Positions 12,346 to 23,522 of a stretch of DNA of 64,000 nt are shown piece after piece. Source of the stretch: Sepioteuthis lessoniana (lineage: Eukaryota; Mollusca; Cephalopoda; Myopsida; Loliginidae). The translations under genes and the position numbers were made by a program. The notes under the pieces are model-generated. The model saw only the letters and a program-made list of their open reading frames with translations, did no database searches and was not told the origin of the DNA. The stretch lies in the NCBI GenBank assembly GCA_963585895.1, contig OY757904.1:64391203-64455202 (forward strand), given 5' to 3'. Position 1 is the first letter of the stretch, and every line of letters starts with the position of its first letter.

Positions 12346-13149
12346 GATAAAATTACAAAATCATTCCATACTGTTTCCCCTTAGCTGGGAGGATTCAACT
12401 AAGCTAATTTAATCTAATCTTATTTAAATATTCTATGGAGCCAGGATTAACAATTAATGCCGAAAGACTATTGGTGTCATATCTTTTATTTGTTTATTTA
12501 CTGCCACTTAGAAGATTAAGAAAAACAAAAACAACCTGGATATCTATCTTCATTCCATTATTTCTTTGTTGTGATAACACCATCCAACTGCTTATATGAC
12601 CAATTCACTGCAGTTAGAACCCAAGTTATTTAATGATAAATCTGAGTCCGTTCCAGATGTGCCACAGGTGAAAGTAAGCAGATCGTTTATATATTTGGTC
12701 AACATTAAATATGTACCAGATGCATGATGAGGCAGAGGGGAACGTAGTAAAGACTGGTTTGATAACACGATTAAAATTGTATTAATATGATTAGCAATAT
12801 AACGCTACCCTGTGAATGACCACTGATATTTCCTTAAAGCGACTCATTGTAATAACAAATCAGCACACAAATCAGTAGTTTGGATGGAATATTCATTGGT
12901 CAGGTAGAGCTTTTTGAGATAATGTTTTAAATCGTTTTGAACTACATTAATAAATTGGCCTTTAAATATATATATGAATATTATTGAATTAGAATCACTT
13001 AAAATTACACATATTTTTTGCAAATTATCATTAGAAGAAAGGAATACTTGAAGTTCCTTAACAGTACAAATTATTTCAATTATTTGGGAGGGCGGGAATA
13101 AAATTAATAGATTATCAGTATTATTAAAAGTAATTGATTATCAGCATTA
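12346..13149. other. Unique AT-rich stretch
   Basis: No gene or repeat family recognised. Confidence 0.5.
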
Positions 13150-13386
13150 TGAAAAAGAGATAGCCATATTGCATTTCACATAGCTGTAATACTCTTGGGA
13201 AAAGTATGAATCCAATTATTCTCCCTCCAGCTATGGGTAAATAGTAGGACAGACAAGGTTCTTCAGCCTTGGTGGGGCAACTAGTCTAGGAGAAGGAAAA
13301 CTCTGAATTCAAACCTGTTAAACTTAATAATTGTACTTGTGTCTTATCCTGCCCGAGCGGAGGGGTTGGTAAATAGGATTAGGTCG
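13150..13386 (+). mobile_element. SINE S2, lacking most of the tRNA head
   Basis: It matches S2 from GCATTTCACATAGC through CCTCCAGCTATGGGTAAATA, CTAGTCTAGGAGAAGG, CTCTGAATTCAAACCTG and the terminal GAGCGGAGGGGTTGGTAAAT. The A and B boxes are missing, so it could not be transcribed from its own promoter. Confidence 0.85.
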
Positions 13387-13569
13387 TGATCGCCATGTAA
13401 TTGTAAACCCGTTGATAATTTAGGGAAGTGGTTAATTTTACAGTAATCACCATAACATTCTGTCTCCTACTGTATGATACTGTTATTTTGCAGAATACCA
13501 ATGATTGTCGGTCTACAACAATTTAATTTGGGGTTTATTGATTACAACATAAGTAATTACTAAAACCTT

Positions 13570-13650
13570 CTCGCGTGGGCTGGATGTAACTCAAGGTCAA
13601 TTTCAAAGAGGAGTAAAGCTGGCTTGAATTCAGAAATTTCATTCTCATCT
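13570..13650 (-). mobile_element. SINE S2 relic (3' end only)
   Basis: CAAGGTCAATTTCAAAGAGG, then AGTAAAGCTGGCTTGAATTC and a TTTCATTCTCATCTA stretch are a mutated form of the S2 3' end seen at 45240-45310. Confidence 0.5.
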
Positions 13651-15015
13651 AAGCCACGCATGAGTCTTAATATGAGCGGGGTCTCACTTCCATTAAAATG
13701 ATCTTGTTTCAGTTCTGGCCTGAGTGGTGGTCAGATCAATTCTAGAAGAGGTCTATAGCGTGGATTTCGTTAAAGAATTATATGGACAATACTGAATTTA
13801 ATAAACCAGCATTTAATGTAGAACAAGACTAGAATTTTGTAAAATTATAAAATATTCGATAATAATTGATAGTGATTGGCGAAACGGAAAGCGTTACTTC
13901 ATTGGATTAACGAAAGAATATTTCGTTAGAAGGAAAATATAGTATCTTATCCAAGCTATCAGAGACATACTCACATCGGGTTCTTTCGTCTGTAATTATG
14001 GAAAAAATGATCCTAGTTGATGAAGAGTCATGGAGATAAAAAGAAAAGAGCAGTCTTGTAAAATAGTTTAAGATAGAACGCTAAAAGACAAAATGTTAGT
14101 GAGTTTGTTTGGCGAAGATATGCTAACTTTTTGCATCTGAATGCTTGACGCTTGTTCTCTGTGAATTTTCTCTGTTGAGCAGACTGGCTGTATAACTAAT
14201 TGGCCATCAATCTTGTCATAGAAATCAGCAACAAGGGAATAATTCAACTGATCGGAGTAACACTGTCGATTAATAAACGATTTTAAGAGTCATTAAGAAG
14301 GCTAACATATCTAGGAAGTTTATTTGTCACCCACAGACCTGCCCACGGGACAAAGTTCTGGCTGACTTTGTCGGAATAACATCGTCGATATATCTCCAAT
14401 AATACAAGGACTTAGAGTTATACCTGATGTCTGATGTCTGTCTGAAAAAGAAAGACTTTGCATACAAAAATTTCAGTGTTACAGTGAAAATGCCTTTATT
14501 TAAGCGCCTATAAACTGTCAAACTAATTATAATAGACAGGGTATACAAGAAAACTCTGCTACACAAAAATCTGACATGGTGAATCACTTCTGCATGTTGA
14601 GATCTGTCTGATAAGTAATGAGACTGGTAAAAATGTTTTATTGCAATTTCAAACAAAAAGTACATCGTATACTAGTCAACAAGAATAAGCTTCAAGTCGA
14701 TATGATATGCCACAATTCTGTGCACTGCTGGAAGGATTCTTCTGGGATATTTCTTAACTTTGTTGATACGTCTCTCTTGATTGCACCAACACTTTCAAAA
14801 AGGTCCCACTCGTAAACCTAGTGAGTTTGGAAGAAAGAAAAAGAGTCATATAGAGAAAAATCAGATTGATAGAAAAGTTGTTCCAGTATGGCGACGTTCC
14901 TCTCATACAAGAACTGCCGAATGCTTAGCCTACCAAGGCACACTACTTTTCGGACGTGGCCAAATCTTGGGTGATAGTCTTTAATTGGAATCATTTTGAG
15001 ATGAGGCTTCTTAAT
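13651..15015. other. Unclassified sequence before a fold-back element
   Basis: Open frames up to 112 codons occur on both strands between 14327 and 14984 but match no family recognised here. AATCTTGGGTGATAGTCTT at 14965-14983 recurs with one change right after the fold-back element (about 15322-15339), so this sequence may be its duplicated target. Confidence 0.4.
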
Positions 15016-15321
15016 CTGAGAATTAATTTTTATTTATTGCGGACAGGTGAGCATTGTCAGAAGATAGCGGTTTCAAATCCTACCCATCCCCGCCAGAGGT
15101 TTACTTGGTCAAAAACGTGGTGCGATAGACAACAACTATGGAAGGCGGTAATTACTGGGGATACGGTTACAAGACTCACCATTCCTATCCGAGGTCGCGG
15201 TAAATCACCTGAAGAAGGCCAGAGGTGAACTTTAGCCGAAACGTAGTGAAAGAAGAAACAACATAAAAAAACTACCAAGATGAGGACAAAAAGTCCGGAA
15301 TAAATAAAAATTAATTCTCAG
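15016..15321 (+). mobile_element. Fold-back S3-type SINE with 29-bp inverted ends
   Basis: The left end 15016-15044 and right end 15293-15321 are inverse complements with one mismatch in 29. Inside lie a B-box-like GGTTTCAAATCC near 15069, a variable body, and the S3 core: CTGAAGA at 15209-15215, a GGC/GCC stem and GAAAC at 15238-15242. The body differs from the 43986 copy, so this is a related subfamily. Penelope-type elements are known to leave terminal repeats in inverted orientation and to carry hammerhead motifs; linking this element to them is inference. Confidence 0.65.
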
Positions 15322-15824
15322 ATCTTGGGTGATAATCTTCCAAAATCAGTCCCTTTTCATGTATTGCTAGTTTGTGACCATTCGAACAGTTAACCGACCA
15401 CGTCTGGACACCACCTACATAACTCGCTCGATTTTTACTTCACTACTGTTTGGTAAAGAACGCCCGCACCTAGAGTAATATTTCTCCAGTGCTTGAACAT
15501 ATTTGAACCTCTTATGCCTCTCAAAAACATATGTGGATGACATGGTGTTATCTCTATAGATTTGCTGAAGCATGTCAAGTCATAGTGACGGAGTTTGTTC
15601 CGGCTGGATAAAGAATTTCAAGTTTATTCGTTCCTCTGTGTTTATAGCTGAACGAACTGAAAAAAAAGCAATTGTAAATAAAAGCACGTGAAAAAAAAAT
15701 GCAATATTCGCAGAAGACTAAAGTTACAGTTATATATTTCCAAATTATCATATGTAACATAATGACCGAATGTTTAGTTAGGCTTGAGAACCTTTCGGCT
15801 CAGCACATGGGTTAGTTAGGTGCA

Positions 15825-16200
15825 ATATTAACACAGGTGTTCACTTGCACGAACGCAGAGCGGACGTGTCACTCAGAGATGTCACAATAGCCCGAGATGG
15901 GAAACGGGGTTACAGAGTGCGATTGACGTCACGCATCGGAAGCGCGCAGAGGATTTCGGGAATTTGAAGGAAGTTAGTAGAGTTGAGACCTGCCTCAGGA
16001 GAAGACGGCTGGTTTTTTCTTGCTCGCGGAGGCCTTGGGCTGGTGTTGCATGAGATGGGGTGGGGGCAGATGAAAAAGCCAGAATAGAAAGAGTGTGCCT
16101 CTCTCTCCTTATGTCAAAAAATTTTAATAAAAAGTTTCGTACCTGAACTGCGAAGTCGTAAGTGTTTTTCGTGTTTCGAGATTCCTATGTTCTATGTTAT
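15825..16200 (+). mobile_element. Possible solo LTR with CRE-like site
   Basis: A GC-rich island in AT-rich surroundings holds a consensus TGACGTCA (15924-15931, a CREB/ATF-type palindrome), then a G-rich stretch (GATGGGGTGGGGGCAGATG), then AATAAA near 16127 followed by a short 3' segment. This order resembles U3-R-U5. The ends and target duplication are not defined and there is no internal retroviral-type coding region, so a CpG-like promoter of an unknown gene is the alternative. Confidence 0.3.
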
Positions 16201-16629
16201 ATATATATGAACATTATATGACCATTTCACCCATAGCCGTATCTGGCTATGGTATACATAGATCAAAACAGGACCCGCTTATCTTTTTCTCGCACATAGA
16301 GCATACTTAATCCCTTTACATTTCTGACTAACCTCAGGTAAACATACCCTAAACTACCTCGTCGAAAATACATAATTTTCCACGAATACCGAACGGATCT
16401 TCGAAACTAAGTGGCTTCCTATAAAGATTACTATTCGATGCGTAATCGCTAAATCAATGAACAAGAAAAATAACAATATTCAACAGGTGCTCATATTAGA
16501 TATTTTGAAATGCTTCGTCTTCTAGAGGAATGAAGATAGTTGGATTGATACGTGTTTTGTTTAAATGATATTGTTATAGGTAATGGAATCAATGATCAGA
16601 GTTCAAATACTGATCGAGGTTTCTGTCCT

Positions 16630-16903
16630 GCCTCCTATCACGAAAACTATTCAAGTTAGACGAACCAGACATGCAGGACACTGCTGGAGAAGCAGGGACA
16701 AACTCATAAGAGATGTACTCTTATGGACCCCCACACATGGCCGTGCAAAAGCAGGACGACCAGCACGAACATACATTCAGCAGCTATGTGAGGATACGGG
16801 ATGGTGTCCTGAAGACCTTCCTAGGGCCATGAACGATAGGGAGGAGTGGCGAGAGAGGGTCAGGGATATCCGTGCTACCAGCGCGACATGATGATGATGA
16901 TGA
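16630..16903 (+). pseudogene. 5'-truncated RTE-like LINE 3' end with (GAT)n tail
   Basis: An uninterrupted frame carries PPITKTIQVRRTRHAGHCW, LLWTPTHGRAKAGRPARTY, EDTGWCPEDLPRAMNDREE and WRERVRDIRATSAT. It is nearly identical to the copies at 34047 and 52837. The coding part ends at a (GAT)n tail (16889-16903), which runs into (AT)n. Such 5' truncation with a short simple-repeat tail is typical of the RTE group. A young but dead copy. Confidence 0.9.
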
Positions 16904-16928
16904 TATATATATATATATATATATATAT
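16903..16928. repeat. (TA)n microsatellite
   Basis: TA run continuing directly from the LINE (GAT)n tail. Confidence 0.95.
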
Positions 16929-17186
16929 GACGCGGTTTGCTATATTCAAAGATATTTTATGTTCAATAGTGGGGATAGAGCATACGGAGATCTTAGTTTA
17001 GATATCGTAGACAGTTTATTGATAACAGTTTTTATCCCGACTATGTGTTTCTCTGACCAATTCAATCCTCTCTATAAAGGGCAATGTACTAAATACCGTT
17101 GTTATTTAATTCTTGTGGTTTGATGATCACATTAACCAGAATTTTAGTGCCCAAGCCCTATTTAATCTGTGCCTATGTAATCGTAA

Positions 17187-17188
<2 letters not shown>

Positions 17189-17222
<34 letters not shown>
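17189..17222. repeat. (TA)n flanked by inverted repeat
   Basis: The TA run is bracketed by GTAACTTA on the left and TAAGTTA on the right, so the whole can fold as one long hairpin or cruciform. Confidence 0.9.
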
Positions 17223-17224
<2 letters not shown>

Positions 17225-17229
17225 TTAGA

Positions 17230-18340
17230 GTTACTCAGATAGATGTTGTAGATTAAAGGTATTTTTTGCGGGAATGAATTGGTATTCCATATATCTTTAA
17301 GCCAGTTTGTCATTTTGTACAGGTATCTTTGTTTGAATAAATCTCAGATATTTGTCCGCCGTTTTAGACACTATTATTCGAAACTGATACTGTTTTTAAA
17401 AGGATGATATGTTATGACAAGTTTTGAAACTTCGTGAATCTTACTCTCATGTAAAAGTAACGAAAAAGAAGATTGGAAAATATGTTTGAATTACATAAAA
17501 GAAAGATGTGTTTATGAAGAACAAACCGTTTCATTTTGATCCGCATAAACGTTCCCGAGAGACAAGAATAAGTTCTTGTATCTGGCATGTTAGTTTTTAA
17601 AGAAAAATATTTGTATTGGCTTCTTTTGTTGCACACCAGAGTATGTCCCTACTAGCGCTGGTTTAAAGAGTTATTTTCAAGACAAGGGAGTTAATCCAAC
17701 AAAACAGTTTCTAGTAAACAAATCCCCACCCATTAAAAAAGAAAAAAAAAAGCTGTGATAAGATATGATTTATCACAGGCACGCCAAGAAGCGCCATTAT
17801 ATGATTCATTAGAAAAGTTTCTATTTTATGATTTTTTGAAAGCAGTTTTCACTAAGTTTCTGTATTAAACTAAAAAAAAAGTATTTGCCGTATATACAAG
17901 AGTAAAATGAACATAAAAGTGGATGAGAAATTAATTTGAAGGGACTGTCACATATCATATGTCGAGAGTTAAACAAGACCTTTTTAACCATATTTCATCA
18001 ATGCATTTCCCCTTTCCTTTACAAACATTACAACGAATATTTTTTCTTGTGAAAAACGATACAGAATTTGAATGTTGTTGGCAAAGTAATTGAAGAAAGA
18101 AGAACAGAAAATAATGTAAAAAAGGCATTGTGTGCAGCTAAAAAGCTGCTCTCTGAGATACATTCCAAAATCATGTTTTCCCAAATAATAGAATTACGAG
18201 TAACCAGAGTCACGCCCGATATGAGAGACTTGCTTAATTGTATTCGCTCCTCTTCATGATAGAACATGCCTTTTAAATTGATTGTGAGACATTCTTTCAG
18301 AGGCGTCGTGTAGAATTAAAATCACGTCGAGCATTCAAGG
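17230..18340. other. Unique stretch with an unassigned small open frame
   Basis: An open frame at 18068-18259 (+) gives a 63-residue charged, helix-like peptide (begins MNVVGKVIEERRTENNVKKA). No domain was recognised and it has no nearby splice or polyadenylation support. An overlapping 79-codon frame on the minus strand weakens it further. Confidence 0.35.
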
Positions 18341-18349
18341 AGTGACGCA

Positions 18350-18367
18350 CAGCGCCACCTGGTGTCC
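18350..18367. promoter_or_regulatory. CTCF-like binding motif
   Basis: CAGCGCCACCTGGTGTCC closely follows the classical CTCF core (AGCGCCCCCTGGTGGC in this orientation, two differences over 16 bases). CTCF and its motif are conserved across bilaterians, so it could be functional, but one motif match can also be chance. Confidence 0.4.
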
Positions 18368-18849
18368 GACTTCCTCTCAACGGAATATTTGTCAAAAGAG
18401 AACAGAATAAATAATTACATATATAAAGTAACATTTAAAAATTCTGACGTGTGAAAGCAAAGCCGTTTGTTAAGTCAGAGTAAGATGACGTCTGAGATGT
18501 AGATGGCATACCAGACAGCTGATTTTCTCGCCTAAAATGACGTGTTCTCTCCTGAGAGGCCTGATGCTGTGAGCAGTAAGAATGGATTCGAACGTAAAAT
18601 AAAGATGCGTTGTGCAGGTGAAAATAGTGTATTGTTAGAAATGTATCAACGATATTCGATATGAATGAAGACAATTTCTAATTTTTCATAGTGATATTTA
18701 TCCATGACGGCCATTTTTACTAGGGGTCGAATATTTTTGAGTTTTTGTTTATTTTGTTTTTTAATATCCCGAAAGATTTTTAAATATATATTTATCCTTA
18801 TAAAACAATTTAATCATATTTTTGATAACTGTATACTCACGATGAACTT

Positions 18850-18852
<3 letters not shown>

Positions 18853-18904
<52 letters not shown>
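18853..18904. repeat. (TA)26 microsatellite
   Basis: Uninterrupted TA run ending next to a D-element 3' end. Confidence 0.97.
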
Positions 18905-18908
<4 letters not shown>

Positions 18909-18913
18909 TTACT

Positions 18914-19250
18914 ACCCGTGAGTTTTTCACGTCAGTGTTAGCAGATGAGCTATCACTGGAATCTGAGTAACAGCAAATCTCCTCAGATCTCCAGGACTCT
19001 TGAAAATATTCTGGCTGATTTCAACAAACCTGCAGTCTGAATGGTCGTTTCGGATGTTCTAAAGGCATTTTCCATCCTTTTCCAACAAATGGAGTCACTG
19101 TCACTTGCATGTTCCACAGTTTTTTTTTAGTTCTCCAGGAAGGTCCTAACATATGTGTTACTTTTCATTTTCTTTAATTTTCATTCTAGGGTCAACTGGA
19201 ACGGCTAAATCCACTAGACTACAAGTTCACTTCTCTTTTGCTAATTAGTA
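18914..19250 (-). pseudogene. D-family LINE (R4/Dong-like), 3' fragment
   Basis: On the plus strand it starts with GTGAGTTTTTCACGTCAGTG and continues with ACTGGAATCTGAGTAACAGC, AATCTCCTCAGATCTCCAGG and CATGTTCCACAG, the reverse complement of the family's 3' end. It decodes to the end of the endonuclease-side region (equivalent to LWNMKVTVIP... and TWGDLLSLKLQ in better copies). Truncated and frame-broken. Confidence 0.75.
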
Positions 19251-19327
19251 ATTAACTGATACCATGGCTACGATTAGGATATCAGTTTTTATTAAACTCC
19301 TCGGTCATTTAATGCCGAATCGAGTTA

Positions 19328-19822
19328 AAGGGTTTGGTTTGGTTTGGTTTGATCTCATGCCATATTAACCATTGTAGGTTATTAACACCAAAATAATTTT
19401 TATACATATAAAACAGTTCTATATAAAAAAAAATTCAATTTAGTATAAGAATAGGTTTTTGTTTGCAAAGAGTTAAATGTCAAAACAGTTCTATTTCAAA
19501 CATTTAAATTTAGAATGAATGCAATTTAAATGTCAAAACAGTTCTATTTCAAACAATTCAATTTCGCATTAGTACACTTTTAATTCTTTTTGACCCATAG
19601 ATAGAACCCTACCAGGCGTTACCACTCCGAGACAGAGTGAACCTGGGAGCGATGGCAATAAAGGGGTACGCTACATTTCTAAAAAAATCTAGCAGTACTG
19701 GAACCTCCCCATCAATTGGTTTTGTGTAATATGAGAACACTCATTGGTGAAGTTTAAACTTCTGCAGAGAAGCAGTCAATATATTCTACAGACCCGGCCG
19801 ACTGGGCAAGTTGAAAAAAGTG
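19328..19822 (+). repeat. Mosaic repeat A, copy 1
   Basis: It starts with the shared module (CATGCCATATTAACCATTG, then GTAGGTTATTAACACC). A degenerate tandem zone follows, with AACAGTTCTATTTCAAACA and GTTAAATGTCAAAACAG steps, and then a distinct 3' block: ACCCATAGATAGAACCCTA, GAACCTGGGAGCGATGGCAA, TACTGGAACCTCCCCATCA, GGCCGACTGGGCAAG. No coding capacity. The same order is found at 25683 and 57530. Confidence 0.8.
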
Positions 19823-20243
19823 GAGAAAGGAGAGGTCTGTTATTTTGGAATTTTTTTGTGCGGAAACGGTTTGTAGAAAGTATCTGATTTCATTGAAAGT
19901 TTATTTGTAAACAATCATCTCATAAAGAAAAGTTCTCTTTTTGCTTTGTTTTTTTAGGAGCAGCTTCTCGAAAGAATCAGCTTTTGTTGAAGTATTTTTT
20001 CTAGACATACAGTTCATTGGAGAAATTTGGTCTTGTTGAAAATTCCTTTAGATTTTTCTGTATAAATTCACCACTTTAAGGAATGACATTACATTATTCA
20101 TTTCAATTTTTTTGAGAACCTCTCCTTCATGTCGTTTGCACTATAAAAGCTTCTCTTACATGGGCCACGTCGGTACATTCAATGAGAATATGTTTCACAT
20201 TGTATTCGGTCTGGTATGTTTGACATGTTGGTTAATCTGGTTT

Positions 20244-20672
20244 GTGGATATACCATTAGGTATATCAAAATTCAGTCTTTTTGTGGATATACCATTAGGT
20301 ATATCAAAATTCAGTCTTTTTGTGGATATACCATTAGGTGTATCAAAATTCAGTCTTTTTGTGGATATACCATTAGGTGTATCAAAATTCAGTCCTTTTG
20401 TGGATATACCATTAGGTATATCAAAATTCAATCTTTTTGTGGATATACCATTAGGTGTATCAAAATTCAGTCTTTTTGTGGATATACCATTAGGTATATC
20501 AAAATTCAGTCTTTTTGTGGATATAACATTAGGTATATCAAAATTCAGTCTTTTTGTGGATATACCATTAGGTGTATCAAAATTCAGTCTTTTTGTGGAT
20601 ATACCATTAGGTATATCAAAATTCAGTCTTTTTGTGGATATACCATTAGGTGTATCAAAATTCAGTCTTTTT
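20244..20672. repeat. 39-bp minisatellite, 11 copies, hairpin-forming unit
   Basis: Eleven exact-length 39-bp units, each with GATATACC, ATTA, GGTATATC, a perfect 8-bp inverted repeat with a 4-base loop. About half the units have GGTGTATC instead, which keeps pairing in RNA through a U-G pair. Because 39 is a multiple of 3, long repetitive open frames appear on both strands (13-residue period, VDIPLGISKFSLF in one frame). These are a by-product, not evidence of a protein. It abuts the D copy at 20675. Confidence 0.95.
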
Positions 20673-20674
20673 AC

Positions 20675-21640
20675 AATTCCATGTGAATCACCTATCCGAC
20701 CTAATCGTGTCTTGTGTTGTTGCATTCTTTTGGTATGGAATTTCTTGTTTCGTTTCTTTCTCCGTATAATCTACACTTGGTATGCAATTGCCCAATATCG
20801 ATTTTCGCTTTAACGTAATCAGTCTCTATGGTGTTGTTTTGTGTGGTGATTAGAAGAAATTCAATTTTTCTCTGGAGATTCCCCTCTCGTAGCATATGCT
20901 CATGTCTCCTGATGTGCTATCTCTCTAGTTTGCTGCTTGAAATATCCATACGGTTGTTTTACTTCCCATTTCGTTGCCCTAGTTTTAATTGTTTTTCTTC
21001 TTGTACTTATGTTGCCACTGCTGTTATTGGTTGCCGTAATTAATCTTTCTTTGTTCAACTTCTGTCATCGGGTCCTTTTATTGATGTAGCAACTCAAATC
21101 TCGATGTTCACGAAACCACTATCTCATTTTTATGACACCTTCAGTCTGTCTATATCATCACTTTGATGTAACGCTATGTGCTTAGTCATCAATCGTCTTT
21201 TCCTTTGGTTCCTTTGTTTATTTTAATAATGGTCCTGAGTATCTTTCATTAAGGTCAAACCAATTGTATATCGATTTCTGGAAGTTTCTGCTGCACACCT
21301 TTCTCGTTCTCGCTAGGTACTCTTTACTTGATTTTTTTTTTATTCATCGGGACTTGTTGGATGGCTTCCGCTTCCAATATTCCCGAATACTTTTAGTTTT
21401 CTTTCTCTTAAACACCCTAATTCACTCTTGAGTTGATAGTCCGGTTCCGTCAGCTGATTCCCTTTTCCAACTTTTCATTGTGGGGATGGGATATTTTTCA
21501 ATGCTACATTCCATTGTTTTATATAAGCTGTATATTCTTATTGTTTGTACTAGGATTTCCATTTCTTTTTTGCATTTTTTACGAGTACCTGTATATCATC
21601 CGGATATTTAACTTGATTTATCTTTTCCTGTGATTTCGAA
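20675..21640 (-). pseudogene. D-family LINE, internal fragment (CCHC to RT end)
   Basis: The minus strand reads REGNLQRKIEFLLITTQNN, then AKIDIGQLHTKCRLYGERNE, equivalent to RKGNFKREIESLRIAAQ and IDKTQQNSKCRLCGDRDET in the copy at 24170. The CCHC-type zinc-knuckle start is thus visible, with its second Cys changed to Tyr. More distal sequence decays. The family 3' end is missing and replaced by the minisatellite. Multiple frame breaks. Confidence 0.7.
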
Positions 21641-21649
21641 TATATGTAG

Positions 21650-22000
21650 CCTCATGTATATTTACTGAATATGCATTTGATGCGCTATATTGCTATAGTA
21701 AATTGCAGTAGTGAGAGTGAATTTCCCTGGAAAATAATTGTTTTTTTTTATGGAAAGGAAAACGGAGCAAAGTTCCCAAGCTCACATCATTTTGACAGGG
21801 TACTTCTTGATTACGCGCTATTAAAAAAAGATTAATCATGTTGAATTATTTTTAGCTTTTTCAAGATCTTTTTGACTCTTATTTTTCTACACTTTCATAT
21901 TTTTTTATACACTTTTATTTGCTATTGTGAACACTGACATTTTAGCGGTTAAAATAAAGTTAAAGTTTAGAGGGTTTTTTTCTGAATTGCCTTTTATGAA
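21650..22000. other. AT-rich stretch, nothing recognised
   Basis: No gene or repeat identified before the TA runs. Confidence 0.5.
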
Positions 22001-22003
22001 TTC

Positions 22004-22083
22004 ATATATATATATATATATATAATTATTACTATTATTATCGATGATGATGATGATAATATTAATCTATTAATCAATCAGAC

Positions 22084-22132
<49 letters not shown>
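22004..22132. repeat. Two (TA)n runs around ATT/GATGAT repeats
   Basis: TA runs at 22004-22025 and 22083-22132 separated by short (ATT)n and (GAT)n stretches. Confidence 0.93.
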
Positions 22133-22133
<1 letters not shown>

Positions 22134-22149
22134 CAAATTAGCATAGCGC

Positions 22150-23260
22150 ATCTGCGTTTATACATATAAACAAACGTGGCACTATATAGTTCATCAACAA
22201 AACTAAAACTTCCAACGTTGTCACTTGTTGAGGAATATAAATTAGGAAAAGCGCGACTCTTCCAAATGCTGCGAGACTCTCGCGAGCCACTGGTGAACAT
22301 TCCCAGCCTTCTGTGATAACCGGTCGGAAATGGAAGGCAAAAATAGCTGTTGAGAATGCTGAATCGCCCATCAGGATGAAAGAAATAATTGGCACTGTGG
22401 CAAATGGAAAAGCATGACTAGGCCGACATCCACAGCGTTGGTGGTCCAAAGAATCCACGGCAAACAGAAGAAAAATGGCGTCGGAAGAAATCCATCATCT
22501 TGAAGAAGTTAGGCGTTTTTCTACAGCTGTATGACAAAAGAAACAGGGCGCATAGACTAAGTAGGAGAATGCAAAAGACAGAGCTGTCACATGGAGAGAC
22601 CTCAAGCACATGGAACCAAAGAAATTAAGTTTCCTCATAAAAGCAGTCTACGACGTCTTGCCAACACCAGTCAACCTTGGGGTTAACTACATCTGACCGA
22701 TGAGGTTTCAAAAACATATTGTGAGACTGCCAATAAAGCTCTAAATATTATCAACAACAGAGCAATTCAGTTCGTTAAAGAAGGAAATATTTCGAAAATT
22801 GCACCTGAAAATATGCGTAAACCATCATTGCTTGTGGGGCTGCACGGGCTGGCACGTCGCAACAAATTTAAAACAAAACTTCATATTTCCAACTGAAATA
22901 GCGTTAACGACAAAGGGTCCAGATATTGTCCTTTGGTCCGTTAAAGCAAAAAAAGTTTTCGATATTGAGTTAACGGTCCCTTATGAAGAAAATATCGACT
23001 GGGCACATCAGTGTAAGTTGGAAAAATATGAAGATCTGCGAAAACAATGTGTCAGAAATGGCAGGATAACGAATGTATTTCCTATCGAAGTCGGATGCAG
23101 AGGTTTTATTGCCGACTCAACCTCCGTTTTCTTAACTAATCTTGGACTTCCTCCATCAGAAAAGAGGAAATACATGGAAAAGATCCAAGATAAGGCTCTA
23201 ACTCTATCAGCGTGGATCTGGCAATCCCACTGAGCGTTAAAAATCTGACAAAGTCTGGTG
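22150..23260 (+). pseudogene. R2-like LINE relic with restriction-like endonuclease
   Basis: Frame-broken retroelement C-terminal half. In order: EEYKLGKARLFQMLRDSREP (about 22230), GPKNPRQTEEKWRRKKS, TWRDLKHMEPKKLSFLIKAV then YDVLPTPVNLGVN (about 22590-22690), NRAIQFVKEG, and a 144-codon open frame (22799-23233) with FIFPTEIALTTKGPDIVLWS, VFDIELTVPYEENIDWA and PIEVGCRGFIADSTS. The PD...ELT pattern fits the PD-(D/E)XK restriction-like endonuclease of R2-superfamily elements. The Cys-His zinc region expected after LPTPVNL appears deleted. Frameshifts and stops upstream mean it is dead. The family call is from memory of conserved blocks. Confidence 0.72.
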
Positions 23261-23403
23261 GTGTCGTGAGATACTGCTGAGGTGCTCTGGGCTTGTGGTT
23301 ATGATGCTTCGGCCCCGAAACCATGCCTCAACCCAGAGTCATCATCTGATGAAGGCTTTGTTAGAAGCAATGCTGTTGCATAAACATGTTATTGTATGAT
23401 ACC

Positions 23404-23407
<4 letters not shown>

Positions 23408-23434
<27 letters not shown>
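23408..23434. repeat. (TA)n microsatellite
   Basis: TA run about 150 bases after the R2-like relic. Confidence 0.93.
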
Positions 23435-23438
<4 letters not shown>

Positions 23439-23469
23439 TTTATTCATTAATATATATTTGTGTGAGTGT

Positions 23470-23485
23470 ATGAAAGAGAGAGAGA

Positions 23486-23522
<37 letters not shown>

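Noticed and set aside
14327..14984. A DNA-transposon transposase before the fold-back element
   Set aside because: I looked for mariner/Tc1-type DDE blocks in the frames on both strands and found no convincing D, D or E motif context.
20112..20813. 233-codon open frame and two other long frames across the 39-bp minisatellite
   Set aside because: All arise because the unit length is a multiple of three and lacks stops in several frames. Both strands are open at once and there are no gene signals.
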